Source: Lacunisphaera sp.
Lineage (GTDB): Bacteria; Verrucomicrobiota; Verrucomicrobiia; Opitutales; Opitutaceae
Assembly (NCBI GenBank): GCA_029945445.1
Contig: JAQSCO010000007.1
Location: 1-62,353, forward strand
Length of the DNA stretch: 62,353 nt
Direction: 5' to 3'
Position numbers and translations under genes: made by a program. Positions 32,825 through 41,718 of this stretch are shown here, piece after piece. Within the stretch, counting starts at the first letter, position 1. Every line of letters begins with the position of its first letter. The notes under the pieces are model-generated. The model was not told the DNA's origin. It did not search any database and saw nothing but the letters and a program-made list of their open reading frames with translations.

Positions 32825-34003
32825 ATGAAATATCACACCATCGTCCTCGGCCTTGGAGCCATGGGCAGTGCGGCGGTCTACCAAGCGGCCAAACGAGGCC
32901 TGCGGGTGCTGGGCTTGGACCGGCATTCCCCGCCGCACCCGCATGGCTCGAGCCACGGCGACACGCGGATCACCCGGCAGGCGATCGGGGAGGGAGAGCA
33001 ATACACCCCGCTGTCACTGCGGTCCTTTGACTTGTGGCGGGAGATCGAACGGGAGACGGGCCGGCAGCTGCTCACGGTCACCGGTGGGTTGATCATTTCC
33101 AGTCCGGGCAAGGCGGGATGCAACAACGTCGCGGATTTTTTTGGCAACACGCTCCGGGCGGCAAAGAAATACAACATCGCCCACGAGATCCTGACGGCGG
33201 CCCAGATCCGACAGCGGTTCCCGCAATTTAATGTAAGGGAGAATGAAACAGGTTACCTTGAAAAAAATGCCGGCTTCCTGCGACCGGAGGCATGCGTCGC
33301 GGCCCAATTGGAATTGGCCCGGCGGTATGGCGCAGAACTGCAGACCGGAGAGCAGGCGCTGGCGTTTCAGCAACAGGGAGACAAGGTGAAGGTGAGGACC
33401 GACCGGGGTGAATACGAAACGGAGAAACTTATCATCACCGCCGGTCCCTGGCTGCCGGCGCTGCTGGATAAGCAACTGGCGGGACTCTTTCGAGTGACGC
33501 GGCAGGTTCTGTTTTGGTTTGAGCCCGAGGGGCCGGGGGAGTCATTCCAACCCGGCCCGATGCCGATCTTCATCTGGGAGCCCCAAGATTCTGCCCAGGC
33601 TTTATATGGTTTTCCCGCGTTGGATGGGGCCGGGGGCGGAGTAAAGGTCGCGAGCGGACAGTATCAATCCTGCACCACCCCGGATACAATCAGCCGGGTG
33701 GTGAGCCAAGAAGAGATCACATGGATGTTCGACCATCTGGTCGCGCCATGTCTGCCCGGCCTGAGCAACCGCTGCGTCAAGACCGTGACCTGCATGTATA
33801 CGGTGACACCGGACTTCGGGTTTGTCATCGACCGGCTCCCGCACCAACCCGGCGTGATCCTCGCTTCGCCGTGTTCTGGTCACGGGTTCAAGCATTCCGC
33901 GGCGGTGGGCGAGGCACTGGCGGAGATCGCGGCCGACGGCGCCAGCCGGATTGATTTGAGTGCCTTCAAGCTCAACCGATTCGCGGCAGGGTGGAAAGAC
34001 TAG
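32825..34003 (+). CDS. N-methyl amino acid oxidase, SolA/monomeric sarcosine oxidase type
   Basis: 392 residues. FAD-binding 'VLGLGAMGSAAVYQAAKRG', then 'SSHGDTRITRQA' characteristic of MSOX/MTOX, 'IITAGPWLPALL', the Cys in 'KTVTCMYTVTPDFGF' that covalently attaches FAD in this group, and the C-terminal 'PCSGHGFKHSAAVGEALAE'. These enzymes oxidise secondary amines such as sarcosine or N-methyl amino acids, producing imines and H2O2; pipecolate and related cyclic amines are alternatives. It closes the seven-gene operon that also encodes RidA. No catalase or peroxidase is seen nearby. Confidence 0.9.
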   Translation: MKYHTIVLGLGAMGSAAVYQAAKRGLRVLGLDRHSPPHPHGSSHGDTRITRQAIGEGEQYTPLSLRSFDLWREIERETGRQLLTVTGGLIISSPGKAGCNNVADFFGNTLRAAKKYNIAHEILTAAQIRQRFPQFNVRENETGYLEKNAGFLRPEACVAAQLELARRYGAELQTGEQALAFQQQGDKVKVRTDRGEYETEKLIITAGPWLPALLDKQLAGLFRVTRQVLFWFEPEGPGESFQPGPMPIFIWEPQDSAQALYGFPALDGAGGGVKVASGQYQSCTTPDTISRVVSQEEITWMFDHLVAPCLPGLSNRCVKTVTCMYTVTPDFGFVIDRLPHQPGVILASPCSGHGFKHSAAVGEALAEIAADGASRIDLSAFKLNRFAAGWKD

Positions 34004-34259
34004 GGGTATTGCACCTGGCGGGCGGACCAACAGGGCATTTACTATATAGCAAAGATCATTTGACCGATTCCCTCAATCCGCTCGATGGCCTATGCTTCAC
34101 TGATGCAGCCTCAGCCCATGCCGTTGCGCCTTCCCCAGACAGGTAACCGGAGTGATTTTTTTCACTTGGGGAGTGGCTGAAAGCGTCCCGCATTTCCCTT
34201 AGCCCCCGGCGTATTCAGATCGATCAACAAGAGTTAAGACTCCTTCTCCAAACACGCAT
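34004..34259. other. Intergenic region before the GH51 operon
   Basis: 256 bases separating two plus-strand operons. AT-richer than its surroundings at 34040-34065 (TTTACTATATAGCAAAG) and containing a short inverted repeat AGTGA-N7-TCACT near 34151-34167. Probably the promoter of the operon from 34260. The exact TGTATACA palindrome is absent, so this operon may be under other control. Confidence 0.4.
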
Positions 34260-35273
34260 ATGGCAATTAAGATAGGCATATTGGGCATGGGGGTCGTAGT
34301 GACTGACAATTACCTGCCAGTGCTTTCAGCCTTGGGTGACGTCCAGTTCTATTATTTCAACCGCACGAAGGAGAAGGCCCGCCAGGCGGTGGAAAAATAT
34401 GGTGGAACGATTTGCGATTCACCGGACGAACTCGCTGCCCATGCGCTCGACAGCATATTCCAACTGACCGCCGAGACCGTCCGTTCCGACCTGACGATGG
34501 CCATGCTGCAGCACCGCCCCAAGCGGATGTTTTTTGAGAAACCACTGACGGCCAAGCATGGCCAGGCCAATGTCAGCGAACAGGATTTCCACGATGGCCA
34601 TGCGATGCTGCGTCAGGCCCACAAGGCGGGGACCGAAACGGCCATGATCTTCAACTACCGCTATTTTGATCATGCCATGGCGGCAAAGCGCTTGATTGCG
34701 GAAAGAAAGCTGGGCTCGGTCCAGACAATCAACTGCCACGTCCATTACGCCTGCTGGAGCCACTGCATCGACCTGATCCATTGGCTGGCCGGGCCGGTCG
34801 AAGTGATCTCGGCCCTCGCGGGCGGACAGCCCCATGAATGGCGGGGCACGACGGCCGTCGACGTGGCCGCGGCCTTCAAGACCACCCAGGGGGCGACGGG
34901 GACGATCCTCGGATCCCAGTCCATGGACTTTGGTTTTCCGCTTTTCGACCTGGTCCTCACGTTTGAACACGGCCGCATCAACCTGCGCTGCCTGGACGAC
35001 CGGATGGAAGTGTGGGACCACCGCGGCGGGTTGCAGGAGGTTCACACGATTCCGATGAATTTCTCCCGCTGGGACAAATACCGGGGAACCTTCGCCAAGT
35101 CGATCAACGCCTACATGGAGACCGTACGCCAGCAGAAGGCGCCGCCGATCCCGGGCGTCGCCGGCTTGGTGGAACTGCAATTTGAGGCGGCGTTGCGCCG
35201 GTCCGCGAGCGAGCGACGGCCGGTGCAGGTCAGGGCCGAGTTCCCGATCGATGCCGCGCTGCTGCCAACATAG
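34260..35273 (+). CDS. Gfo/Idh/MocA family oxidoreductase
   Basis: 337 residues. 'IKIGILGMGVVVTDNYLPVL' as a variant nucleotide-binding start, 'RMFFEKPLTAK' with the EKP hinge, and 'YACWSHCIDLIHWLAG', where the D-x-x-x-W/H region supplies active-site residues. NAD(P)-dependent oxidation of a sugar is expected. It heads the operon that continues with a zinc dehydrogenase and GH51 arabinofuranosidase, so arabinose or another released monosaccharide is a plausible substrate. No Shine-Dalgarno before the ATG. Confidence 0.87.
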   Translation: MAIKIGILGMGVVVTDNYLPVLSALGDVQFYYFNRTKEKARQAVEKYGGTICDSPDELAAHALDSIFQLTAETVRSDLTMAMLQHRPKRMFFEKPLTAKHGQANVSEQDFHDGHAMLRQAHKAGTETAMIFNYRYFDHAMAAKRLIAERKLGSVQTINCHVHYACWSHCIDLIHWLAGPVEVISALAGGQPHEWRGTTAVDVAAAFKTTQGATGTILGSQSMDFGFPLFDLVLTFEHGRINLRCLDDRMEVWDHRGGLQEVHTIPMNFSRWDKYRGTFAKSINAYMETVRQQKAPPIPGVAGLVELQFEAALRRSASERRPVQVRAEFPIDAALLPT

Positions 35274-35288
35274 AAAACCACCAGTGCC

Positions 35289-36287
35289 ATGAAACGCCTA
35301 TGCTTCAGAGGTCATTCGCAGATTGACGTGATTGATATGCCCGCGCCGGTTCCCTTGCCGGGCCAGGTGGCGATCGACACGGTGGCCTCGGCGCTGTGCG
35401 GCAGCGAACTGCACGGCTATGTCGGCGCCGGTTTCGACGGCGGCAACTTCGGCCATGAGTCCGCCGGCGTCGTCTCCGCCCTGGGCGAGGGGGTAACCAG
35501 CCTCAAGGTCGGGGACCGGGTCGGCGTGAGCGCCATCGCCGGTTGCGGCAAATGCAAATACTGCCAGCGCGGGCAATACACCTGGTGCTCCACTTGGGCT
35601 TTTTTCGGCAACATGCATTCCGAAACCTATGTGACCTCCGCGCTGGCCTGCCACAAGCTGCCCGACGATGTGCCATGGGATGTCGGCGTACTGATCACGG
35701 GGGACGCGCTGGGCGTGCCGTATCACACCTCGAAGATGCTGGCGAAGTATGACGTCGAGACAATTGCGGTGATCGGACTGGGGCCTATCGGCCTCGGCCA
35801 TATCATCATGCAGTCCTACCTCGGGAAGAAGGTCATCGGCGTCGACATCGCCCCCGAGCGTCTGGCCCTGGCGAAAACCTACGGGGCGTGGCGCACGATC
35901 GACGCCAGCAAGGGCACGGCGGTCGAGGAGATCAAGGCGCTCACCGACGGCGGGGTCGACGCGTGCATTGAGGCCGTCGGCAAACCGCAGACCACCAAGC
36001 AGTGCTTCGCCGCGGTCAAGAAAGGCGGGGTCATCGCTTTCAATGGTGAGCACCAGGGTCCGGTCGAACTGAACGTGAGCGACGATTTCATCCGCCGGGA
36101 CATCACGGCCTTCGGCGCCTGGTTTTATCATTTCAGTGAATTCCAGGATATGCTGGCCCTCTATCGTAAAGGTCTGCCGATCGCCAAACTCGTCACGCAT
36201 CGGCTGCCCTTGCGCGAAGGCGCCGAAGCCTTTCGCCTTTTTGCCTCGGGGAAAACCGGCAAGGTGTTGCTGACGGAGTCCAGCTGA
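35289..36287 (+). CDS. Zinc-dependent medium-chain dehydrogenase (sorbitol/threonine dehydrogenase type)
   Basis: 332 residues. Catalytic zinc residues in '[11 protein letters not shown]' and '[10 protein letters not shown]', the structural-zinc cysteines in '[16 protein letters not shown]', and the NAD fold '[14 protein letters not shown]' followed by '[17 protein letters not shown]'. Family members oxidise polyols or sugars, including L-fucose and L-arabinose 1-dehydrogenases, and L-threonine. Its position 15 bases after a Gfo/Idh gene and 46 before the GH51 gene suggests it handles a released pentose or deoxyhexose. Cytoplasmic. Confidence 0.89.
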   Translation: MKRLCFRGHSQIDVIDMPAPVPLPGQVAIDTVASALCGSELHGYVGAGFDGGNFGHESAGVVSALGEGVTSLKVGDRVGVSAIAGCGKCKYCQRGQYTWCSTWAFFGNMHSETYVTSALACHKLPDDVPWDVGVLITGDALGVPYHTSKMLAKYDVETIAVIGLGPIGLGHIIMQSYLGKKVIGVDIAPERLALAKTYGAWRTIDASKGTAVEEIKALTDGGVDACIEAVGKPQTTKQCFAAVKKGGVIAFNGEHQGPVELNVSDDFIRRDITAFGAWFYHFSEFQDMLALYRKGLPIAKLVTHRLPLREGAEAFRLFASGKTGKVLLTESS

Positions 36288-36333
36288 ACAGTGGGCCCCA
36301 CCGGACGCGCTCAGCAAAAACAAGCTCAGAACC

Positions 36334-37812
36334 ATGAACAATCTTGTCATCCATGCCGACAAGGGCGCGCACACCATCAACCGGAACATCTACGGGCATT
36401 TCGCCGAACACTTGGGCCGCGGTATCTACGAGGGATTTTGGGTGGGGGAGGACTCGCCCATTCCGAACACCAACGGCCTCCGGCGTGATGTGGTGGCCGC
36501 GTTGAAGCAACTGAACCCGCCGGTCCTGCGCTGGCCGGGCGGCTGCTTTGCGGACGAATATCACTGGAAGGACGGCATCGGCCCGCGCGCGGACCGCCCG
36601 GCGATGCTTAACACACATTGGGGCGGCGTGGTGGAGAACAACCATTTCGGTACCCATGAGTTCTTCGAACTATGCGCCCAACTGGGCGCGGAGCCGTATA
36701 TCTGCGGCAATGTCGGGAGCGGCACGGTGCAGGAAATGCAGCAGTGGGTGGAATACTGCACCTTCAATGGTCAGTCGCCGATGGCGAATCTACGCGCGGC
36801 CAACGGCCGAGCGGAACCCTGGAAGCTGCCTTATTTCGGCGTGGGCAATGAGAACATGGGTTGTGGCGGTTCGATGCGCCCCGAATATTACGCCGACGAA
36901 TACCGTCGCTATCAGACCTACGTGCGCAATCTGGGGGGCAACCAGGTCTTCAAGATCGCCTGCGGCCCCAATGGCGCGAATTACACCTGGACGGAAGTGC
37001 TAATGCAGAGCGCGGTTGATTACATGGACGGACTGACCCTGCATTACTACGCCATGCCGCCGTGGGGCGACAGGAAGGGCTGGGCCACCCGCTTCACCAA
37101 GGAGGAATATTTCGAGACTCTGCGCCTGGCCCTGGTGATGGATGATTTGCTCACCCGCCACAGCACGATCATGGACCGTTACGATCCCAAGAAACGGGTG
37201 GCCTTGATCGTGGATGAGTGGGGTACGTGGTGGGATGATGAGCCCGGGGCTGACGCGGCCTATTATTTCCGCCAGCAAAATACCATGCGCGATGCGATGG
37301 TCGCCGCCCTTACGCTCAACTTGTTTCACCACCATGGCGAACGGGTGCGCATGGCCAACCTTGCCCAAACCATCAACGTCCTGCAGTCGGTGGTTCTCAC
37401 CAACGGTCCGCAGATGATCCTCACGCCGACCTATCATGTGTTTGAAATGTTCAAAACACATCAGGACGCGACTTACCTGCCACAGACCCTCAAGTGCGCG
37501 GACTGTGCCGCGGGCGGCCGGAAGATTCCGTTGGTCAGCGCGTCGGCCTCGCTCAAGGCCGGCAAGATTTTGCTATCGTTAGTGCATACCGATCCTGACC
37601 GCGACACCGTCCTGTCGGTGAATGTCCGAGGCGCAAAGCTGCGCAGCGTCACGGGTCGCATTCTGTCTGCCGCATCGATCGACGCCCATAATAGTTTTGA
37701 TGAGCCAACGAACGTGCAAACGAAACCATACACCGGTGCGAAGCTGGAGACCGAGACGCTCTGCGTTACGCTGCCGCCTGCAGCGATTGTTACCCTGGAA
37801 CTGTCAATTTAA
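36334..37812 (+). CDS. Alpha-L-arabinofuranosidase, GH51
   Basis: 492 residues, full length for GH51. The N-terminal lead '[20 protein letters not shown]' and '[19 protein letters not shown]' are diagnostic. The acid/base Glu is E173 in '[10 protein letters not shown]' and the nucleophile E295 in '[10 protein letters not shown]'; 'HYYAMP' and '[20 protein letters not shown]' follow. A C-terminal beta domain completes the protein. No signal peptide, so it removes terminal L-arabinofuranose from oligosaccharides in the cytoplasm. An L-arabinose isomerase-like gene is encoded at 48376, but no ribulokinase is in the window. Confidence 0.95.
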   Translation: MNNLVIHADKGAHTINRNIYGHFAEHLGRGIYEGFWVGEDSPIPNTNGLRRDVVAALKQLNPPVLRWPGGCFADEYHWKDGIGPRADRPAMLNTHWGGVVENNHFGTHEFFELCAQLGAEPYICGNVGSGTVQEMQQWVEYCTFNGQSPMANLRAANGRAEPWKLPYFGVGNENMGCGGSMRPEYYADEYRRYQTYVRNLGGNQVFKIACGPNGANYTWTEVLMQSAVDYMDGLTLHYYAMPPWGDRKGWATRFTKEEYFETLRLALVMDDLLTRHSTIMDRYDPKKRVALIVDEWGTWWDDEPGADAAYYFRQQNTMRDAMVAALTLNLFHHHGERVRMANLAQTINVLQSVVLTNGPQMILTPTYHVFEMFKTHQDATYLPQTLKCADCAAGGRKIPLVSASASLKAGKILLSLVHTDPDRDTVLSVNVRGAKLRSVTGRILSAASIDAHNSFDEPTNVQTKPYTGAKLETETLCVTLPPAAIVTLELSI

Positions 37813-37860
37813 GCCGTGAGCAATCACTGAATCCCCGATCAATCCCGTCGCTATTAGCAT

Positions 37861-39732
37861 ATGAAAAACACAAATTTCACCCGGCGGATGTCCGCGATCA
37901 GATTGTCGCTCGCCTGCGCATTAACGCTGCTGTCACGAACCAGCCAAGCCGCGGAGCCCTCGCCAGTGACTGCATCCAAATCGCCCTTCGTGCTCGAGGC
38001 GTTGGTTGATTTTCCCGACGACACCACCTCGGCCGACCGGGTGCTGACCCTGACGGACATCGATGCACTCATGGTCCGTTTGGCGGAAAGCGGCATCCGG
38101 CGCGTGAGTTGGATCTATTACGGGGATGGGCACGGCGGTTTCCTGATTCCCGAAGGCTTTGCGGAGAAAGAGGCGGCACCGGGTGCGGCGAGGACCAATT
38201 GGGGCGATTACGCCAGCACCTACCGTCTGCTCGGCAACCCGCTGAAGGTTGCCGTCGAGGCGGGCCACCGGCACGGGCTGGAGGTCTATGCCTACTATAA
38301 GCCTTATGAGACCGGGCCGGGCATCATGTTTCCCGCCGGAATGGAGCTGGCGAAGAAATGGGGGCAGCTGGACTGCATCGGTGGAAAACTGGGCTGGATG
38401 GACCCGTTCGTGCGGGCGAACCCTGAGCTGCGAATCAAGCGGCGCACGGATGATATTCCCGCGTGGGTGGACACGGCCGTGGTTCACTCCATCCGTCTGA
38501 CCAAGAAGGACGCTGCACCGACGCGGCTGACCCCGGAGCATATCCAAATCTGGACGAGTCCTGATAACTTCCGCTACCAGCCCATCAGTGCGAAGTTCAC
38601 CGTCAAGGAAACGGTCGAGCCCTCCACCCGGTTGGTTCACGACCAGCGTGGCACGGTTCTGACCCGTCCCGGGGATCCGGTGCGCGTGTTCACGGTCTCG
38701 GGGCTGAAGCTCGAGGACAAGTTCATCCTGGTGACCACCGATTTTGCCGAGGGCAAACCGGACTTTGCCAATTCCGGCCTCGCCCTCCTGACCGCGTTGG
38801 ACGAGCAGGGGAGGGAAATTACCGGAACCTTTGCCTCGGGTGGCGCCATCTGGAATTCGAGCCTGGTCGATTTTCGCACCAATGGGCTGATGTTCGACTA
38901 TGGCTGGGGCGCCGCGGAGGTGATCCTGGATGCGCCCACGATCAAAGCCAAGAAACTCGCCACGGACTCCCAGCATGACGTCGCGGACGCCAACGAGACG
39001 CAGGGGTTCATCGCTTTCGCCCGGGGACGGAACGCCTACCTGGCCGGGGCATTGTGCGAGACGGAGCCGAAGGTGCGGGAGTTCTGGCTAAAGTGTCTCG
39101 ACGAAATGATCGACGCGGGAGTGGACGGGGTGGATTTCCGCGAGGAGGGGCATAGCACCCACACCGATCATCCGGACGATTACGGCTTCAATCAAGTGGT
39201 ACTGGAAAAGGCGCGGGCGCGGCCGGGGGACCTCCTCACCAATATCGCCACCGTGCGCGGCGAGGCCTACACGGATTTCCTGCGCGAATGCCACCACCGG
39301 CTGGCCAAGGCGGGTAAGCAGATGCGCTACAATCTCCAGGTGGATTTTTTCCGGCCGCAACCGCCGGCCAGCCGCTTGCTGGCCTATCCCGCCCACATCC
39401 ATTTTGACTGGCAGCGATGGATCGACGAGGGGTTGCTGGATGGATCCATCCTGCGGTTTTTCACCCTGCCGTTCAGTTCACTCTATGAGGACGATATCGC
39501 CAAGGACATGATCAACCGTTCCGCGAAACGGGGCCTGCCAATCACGGTCAACCGCTATGTCGAAACCCCCGGGGAGAAACTGACGGATGAAGTCCAGCGA
39601 GTGAAGTCGGACGGACGCTTCAGCGGGTTCATCTTCTATGAGGTCAACAGTTACATTAATTTCGGGGCCCATCCCGGCGAGTGCACGTTCAAGTATCCGC
39701 CGGTGGTGAAGGCGATTTCAGACGCCCGATGA
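37861..39732 (+). CDS. Secreted TIM-barrel protein of unclassified family, copy A
   Basis: 623 residues with a signal peptide (ending near SRTSQAAEP). Barrel elements flank a beta-rich insert: the first part has 'DIDALMVRLAESGIRRVSW' and 'AVEAGHRHGLEVYAYYKPYE'; the insert (about 200-375) holds 'PEHIQIWTSPDNFRYQP' and 'EDKFILVTTDFAEGKPDFAN'; the second part has 'EMIDAGVDGVDFREEGHST', 'ECHHRLAKAGKQMRYNLQVD' and 'GLPITVNRYVETPG'. Acidic clusters (DFREEGH) look catalytic, as in glycoside hydrolase-like barrels, but I do not recognise a CAZy family. Tandem paralogue of the next gene. Likely periplasmic or outer-surface glycosidase. Confidence 0.75.
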   Translation: MKNTNFTRRMSAIRLSLACALTLLSRTSQAAEPSPVTASKSPFVLEALVDFPDDTTSADRVLTLTDIDALMVRLAESGIRRVSWIYYGDGHGGFLIPEGFAEKEAAPGAARTNWGDYASTYRLLGNPLKVAVEAGHRHGLEVYAYYKPYETGPGIMFPAGMELAKKWGQLDCIGGKLGWMDPFVRANPELRIKRRTDDIPAWVDTAVVHSIRLTKKDAAPTRLTPEHIQIWTSPDNFRYQPISAKFTVKETVEPSTRLVHDQRGTVLTRPGDPVRVFTVSGLKLEDKFILVTTDFAEGKPDFANSGLALLTALDEQGREITGTFASGGAIWNSSLVDFRTNGLMFDYGWGAAEVILDAPTIKAKKLATDSQHDVADANETQGFIAFARGRNAYLAGALCETEPKVREFWLKCLDEMIDAGVDGVDFREEGHSTHTDHPDDYGFNQVVLEKARARPGDLLTNIATVRGEAYTDFLRECHHRLAKAGKQMRYNLQVDFFRPQPPASRLLAYPAHIHFDWQRWIDEGLLDGSILRFFTLPFSSLYEDDIAKDMINRSAKRGLPITVNRYVETPGEKLTDEVQRVKSDGRFSGFIFYEVNSYINFGAHPGECTFKYPPVVKAISDAR

Positions 39733-39770
39733 AGTTCTGGAGCCATGCATCCGACCGAGTGAGCAATCAC

Positions 39771-41645
39771 ATGATGCCAAGGAGACTATCCTTCACCACG
39801 GTCCGCTGCAGCCTGCTGCTAGCGGCCATGGCGGCGTCGGTCTCCCTGCATGGTTCACCGGCGGAAGCACCCAGCCCCGTGACCGGCGCCTCCCGCCAGT
39901 TCATGCTCGAGACAATGGTGGATTTCCCCGATGATGCGCTCACAGCCGGCCGGGTGCTTACGCCGCAGGACATCGATGCCTTGATGGCCAAGCTGGCGGA
40001 ATTGGGCGTGCGACGGGTGAGCTGGGGTTATTACGCCGACGGCCGCGGAGGATTCCTGAATCCATCGGGATTTTCCGAGGATGACACCTATCACACCGAC
40101 TCGAAGGTTGAATGGAAATATTTCGATGCCACCTACCGGTTGCTGGGCAATCCGCTGAAGGTTGCGGTTGAGGCGGGTCACCGGCACGGCCTCGAGGTCT
40201 ATGCCTATTACAAGCCCTACGAGACCGGCGGCGGCATCATGTTTCCAGAAGGCTCCGAGCCCGCGAGGAAATGGGGGCGGATGGATTGCATCGGGGGAAA
40301 ATTCAGCAGCATGGATCCGTTTGTCTTCGCGAACCCCGACCTGCGCATCAAACGGCGCACGGACGATATTCCCTCCTGGGCGGGGCCCGCGGCGGTTCAC
40401 ACGATCCGCCTGACCAAAAGTGATGCCGCCCCCACGCGTCTCGATGCGGCACATCTGGAGATCTGGACCAGTCCGAACAATTTCGGTTATCAGCCCAAGC
40501 CGGTCAAATTCGCGTTCGCGGAATCGGTGGAGCCGGCGGCCCGCGAGGTTCGTGACCATTTCGGTAATGTCCTGACCCGCCGCGGTGATCCGGTCCGAGT
40601 GCTCACCCTGTCGGGGCTGAACCTGGAGGATAAGTATATCCTGGTGGCTTCGAGTTTCTCCGACGGGAAACCAGACTTTGTGAACTCCGGCCTGGCGCTT
40701 ATGACGGCCCTCGACGCGCAGGGACGGGAGATCCCGGGAGTGTTTGCCTCCGGTGGCGCCGTGTGGGCGGGCAACTTGGTGGACTTCCGCACGGCGGGAC
40801 TGATGTTTGATTACGGCTGGGGTGCGGCGCCGATCATCATGGATGCGAGCAACACCCCGGTGGATGAATCGGTAGTCCTGCCGCCGACCGCCGCCAAGCC
40901 GCGGGGCAAGCAGGGTTTCATCGCCTTTGCGCGTGGCCGAAATTCCCATCTGCCCGGCGCCTTGTGCGAAACTGATCCACGGGTCCGGGCCTTCTGGCTG
41001 CAATGCATCGACGAAATGATCGCCGCCGGGGTGGATGGGGTGGACTTCCGGGAGGAAAACCACAGCACCATGACCGATCACCCGGAGGACTACGGCTTCA
41101 ATGACGCGATCCTCGAAAAGGCGCGGCTGCGGAAAGGGGACCTGCTGCACAACATCGCGGAGGTGCGGGGCGAGGCTTACACCGAGTTTCTGCGCGAATG
41201 TCATCATCGGTTGGCCAAGGCCGGCAAGGCCATGCGCTACAACCTGCAGGTTGATTATTTTCGTCCGGATCCGCCGCCCAACCGCCTGCCGGCCTATCCC
41301 GCCAATGTTCACTTTGAGTGGCAGCGCTGGTTGGACGAGGGACTGCTGGATGGAGTGATCCTGCGCTTTTTCGCCCTGCCGTTCAGCGCCATCTTCGAGG
41401 ATCACATTGCGCAGAAGATGATAGCCAGCGCCCGGCAGCGGGGCCTGCCGGTCACGGTCAACCGGTATGTCGAATCTCCCGAGCTGAGTGCCGAATTGCA
41501 GCGCGTGAAGGCCGCCGGGCACTTCGCCGGCTTCATCTTCTACGAGGTCAACAGCTACATCAAGTTTGGCCGCGCACCCGGCGAGTGTGCGCTCAATTAT
41601 GCGCCGGTGGAAAAGGCCCTCACCGAGGTCCGTCCCGGCAAATGA
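39771..41645 (+). CDS. Secreted TIM-barrel protein of unclassified family, copy B
   Basis: About 624 residues, paralogous to the preceding gene over the full length with the same order of motifs: 'DIDALMAKLAELGVRRVSWG', 'AVEAGHRHGLEVYAYYKPYE', the inserted beta domain, 'AAGVDGVDFREENHSTMTDH', 'ECHHRLAKAGKAMRYNLQVD', 'GLPVTVNRYVESP', 'GFIFYEVNSYIKF'. By eye well over half of aligned positions agree. Start uncertain: ATG 39729 overlaps the previous stop (ATGA), whereas ATG 39771 gives a compact signal peptide (PRRLSFTTVRCSLLLAAMA), which I prefer. Retention of both copies suggests divergent specificities. Function unknown. Confidence 0.73.
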   Translation: MMPRRLSFTTVRCSLLLAAMAASVSLHGSPAEAPSPVTGASRQFMLETMVDFPDDALTAGRVLTPQDIDALMAKLAELGVRRVSWGYYADGRGGFLNPSGFSEDDTYHTDSKVEWKYFDATYRLLGNPLKVAVEAGHRHGLEVYAYYKPYETGGGIMFPEGSEPARKWGRMDCIGGKFSSMDPFVFANPDLRIKRRTDDIPSWAGPAAVHTIRLTKSDAAPTRLDAAHLEIWTSPNNFGYQPKPVKFAFAESVEPAAREVRDHFGNVLTRRGDPVRVLTLSGLNLEDKYILVASSFSDGKPDFVNSGLALMTALDAQGREIPGVFASGGAVWAGNLVDFRTAGLMFDYGWGAAPIIMDASNTPVDESVVLPPTAAKPRGKQGFIAFARGRNSHLPGALCETDPRVRAFWLQCIDEMIAAGVDGVDFREENHSTMTDHPEDYGFNDAILEKARLRKGDLLHNIAEVRGEAYTEFLRECHHRLAKAGKAMRYNLQVDYFRPDPPPNRLPAYPANVHFEWQRWLDEGLLDGVILRFFALPFSAIFEDHIAQKMIASARQRGLPVTVNRYVESPELSAELQRVKAAGHFAGFIFYEVNSYIKFGRAPGECALNYAPVEKALTEVRPGK

Positions 41646-41718
41646 ATTTCCGTTCCGCTCTGTCTCACGCTAAAGGCCATCGCCCCGGCGGCTCCTGTCA
41701 TCCCAACTTCAAACAACC

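Noticed and set aside
39855..41522. 555-residue minus-strand frame opposite the TIM-barrel copy B
   Set aside because: Antisense to a gene whose paralogue next door shows protein-level conservation; no plausible motif.
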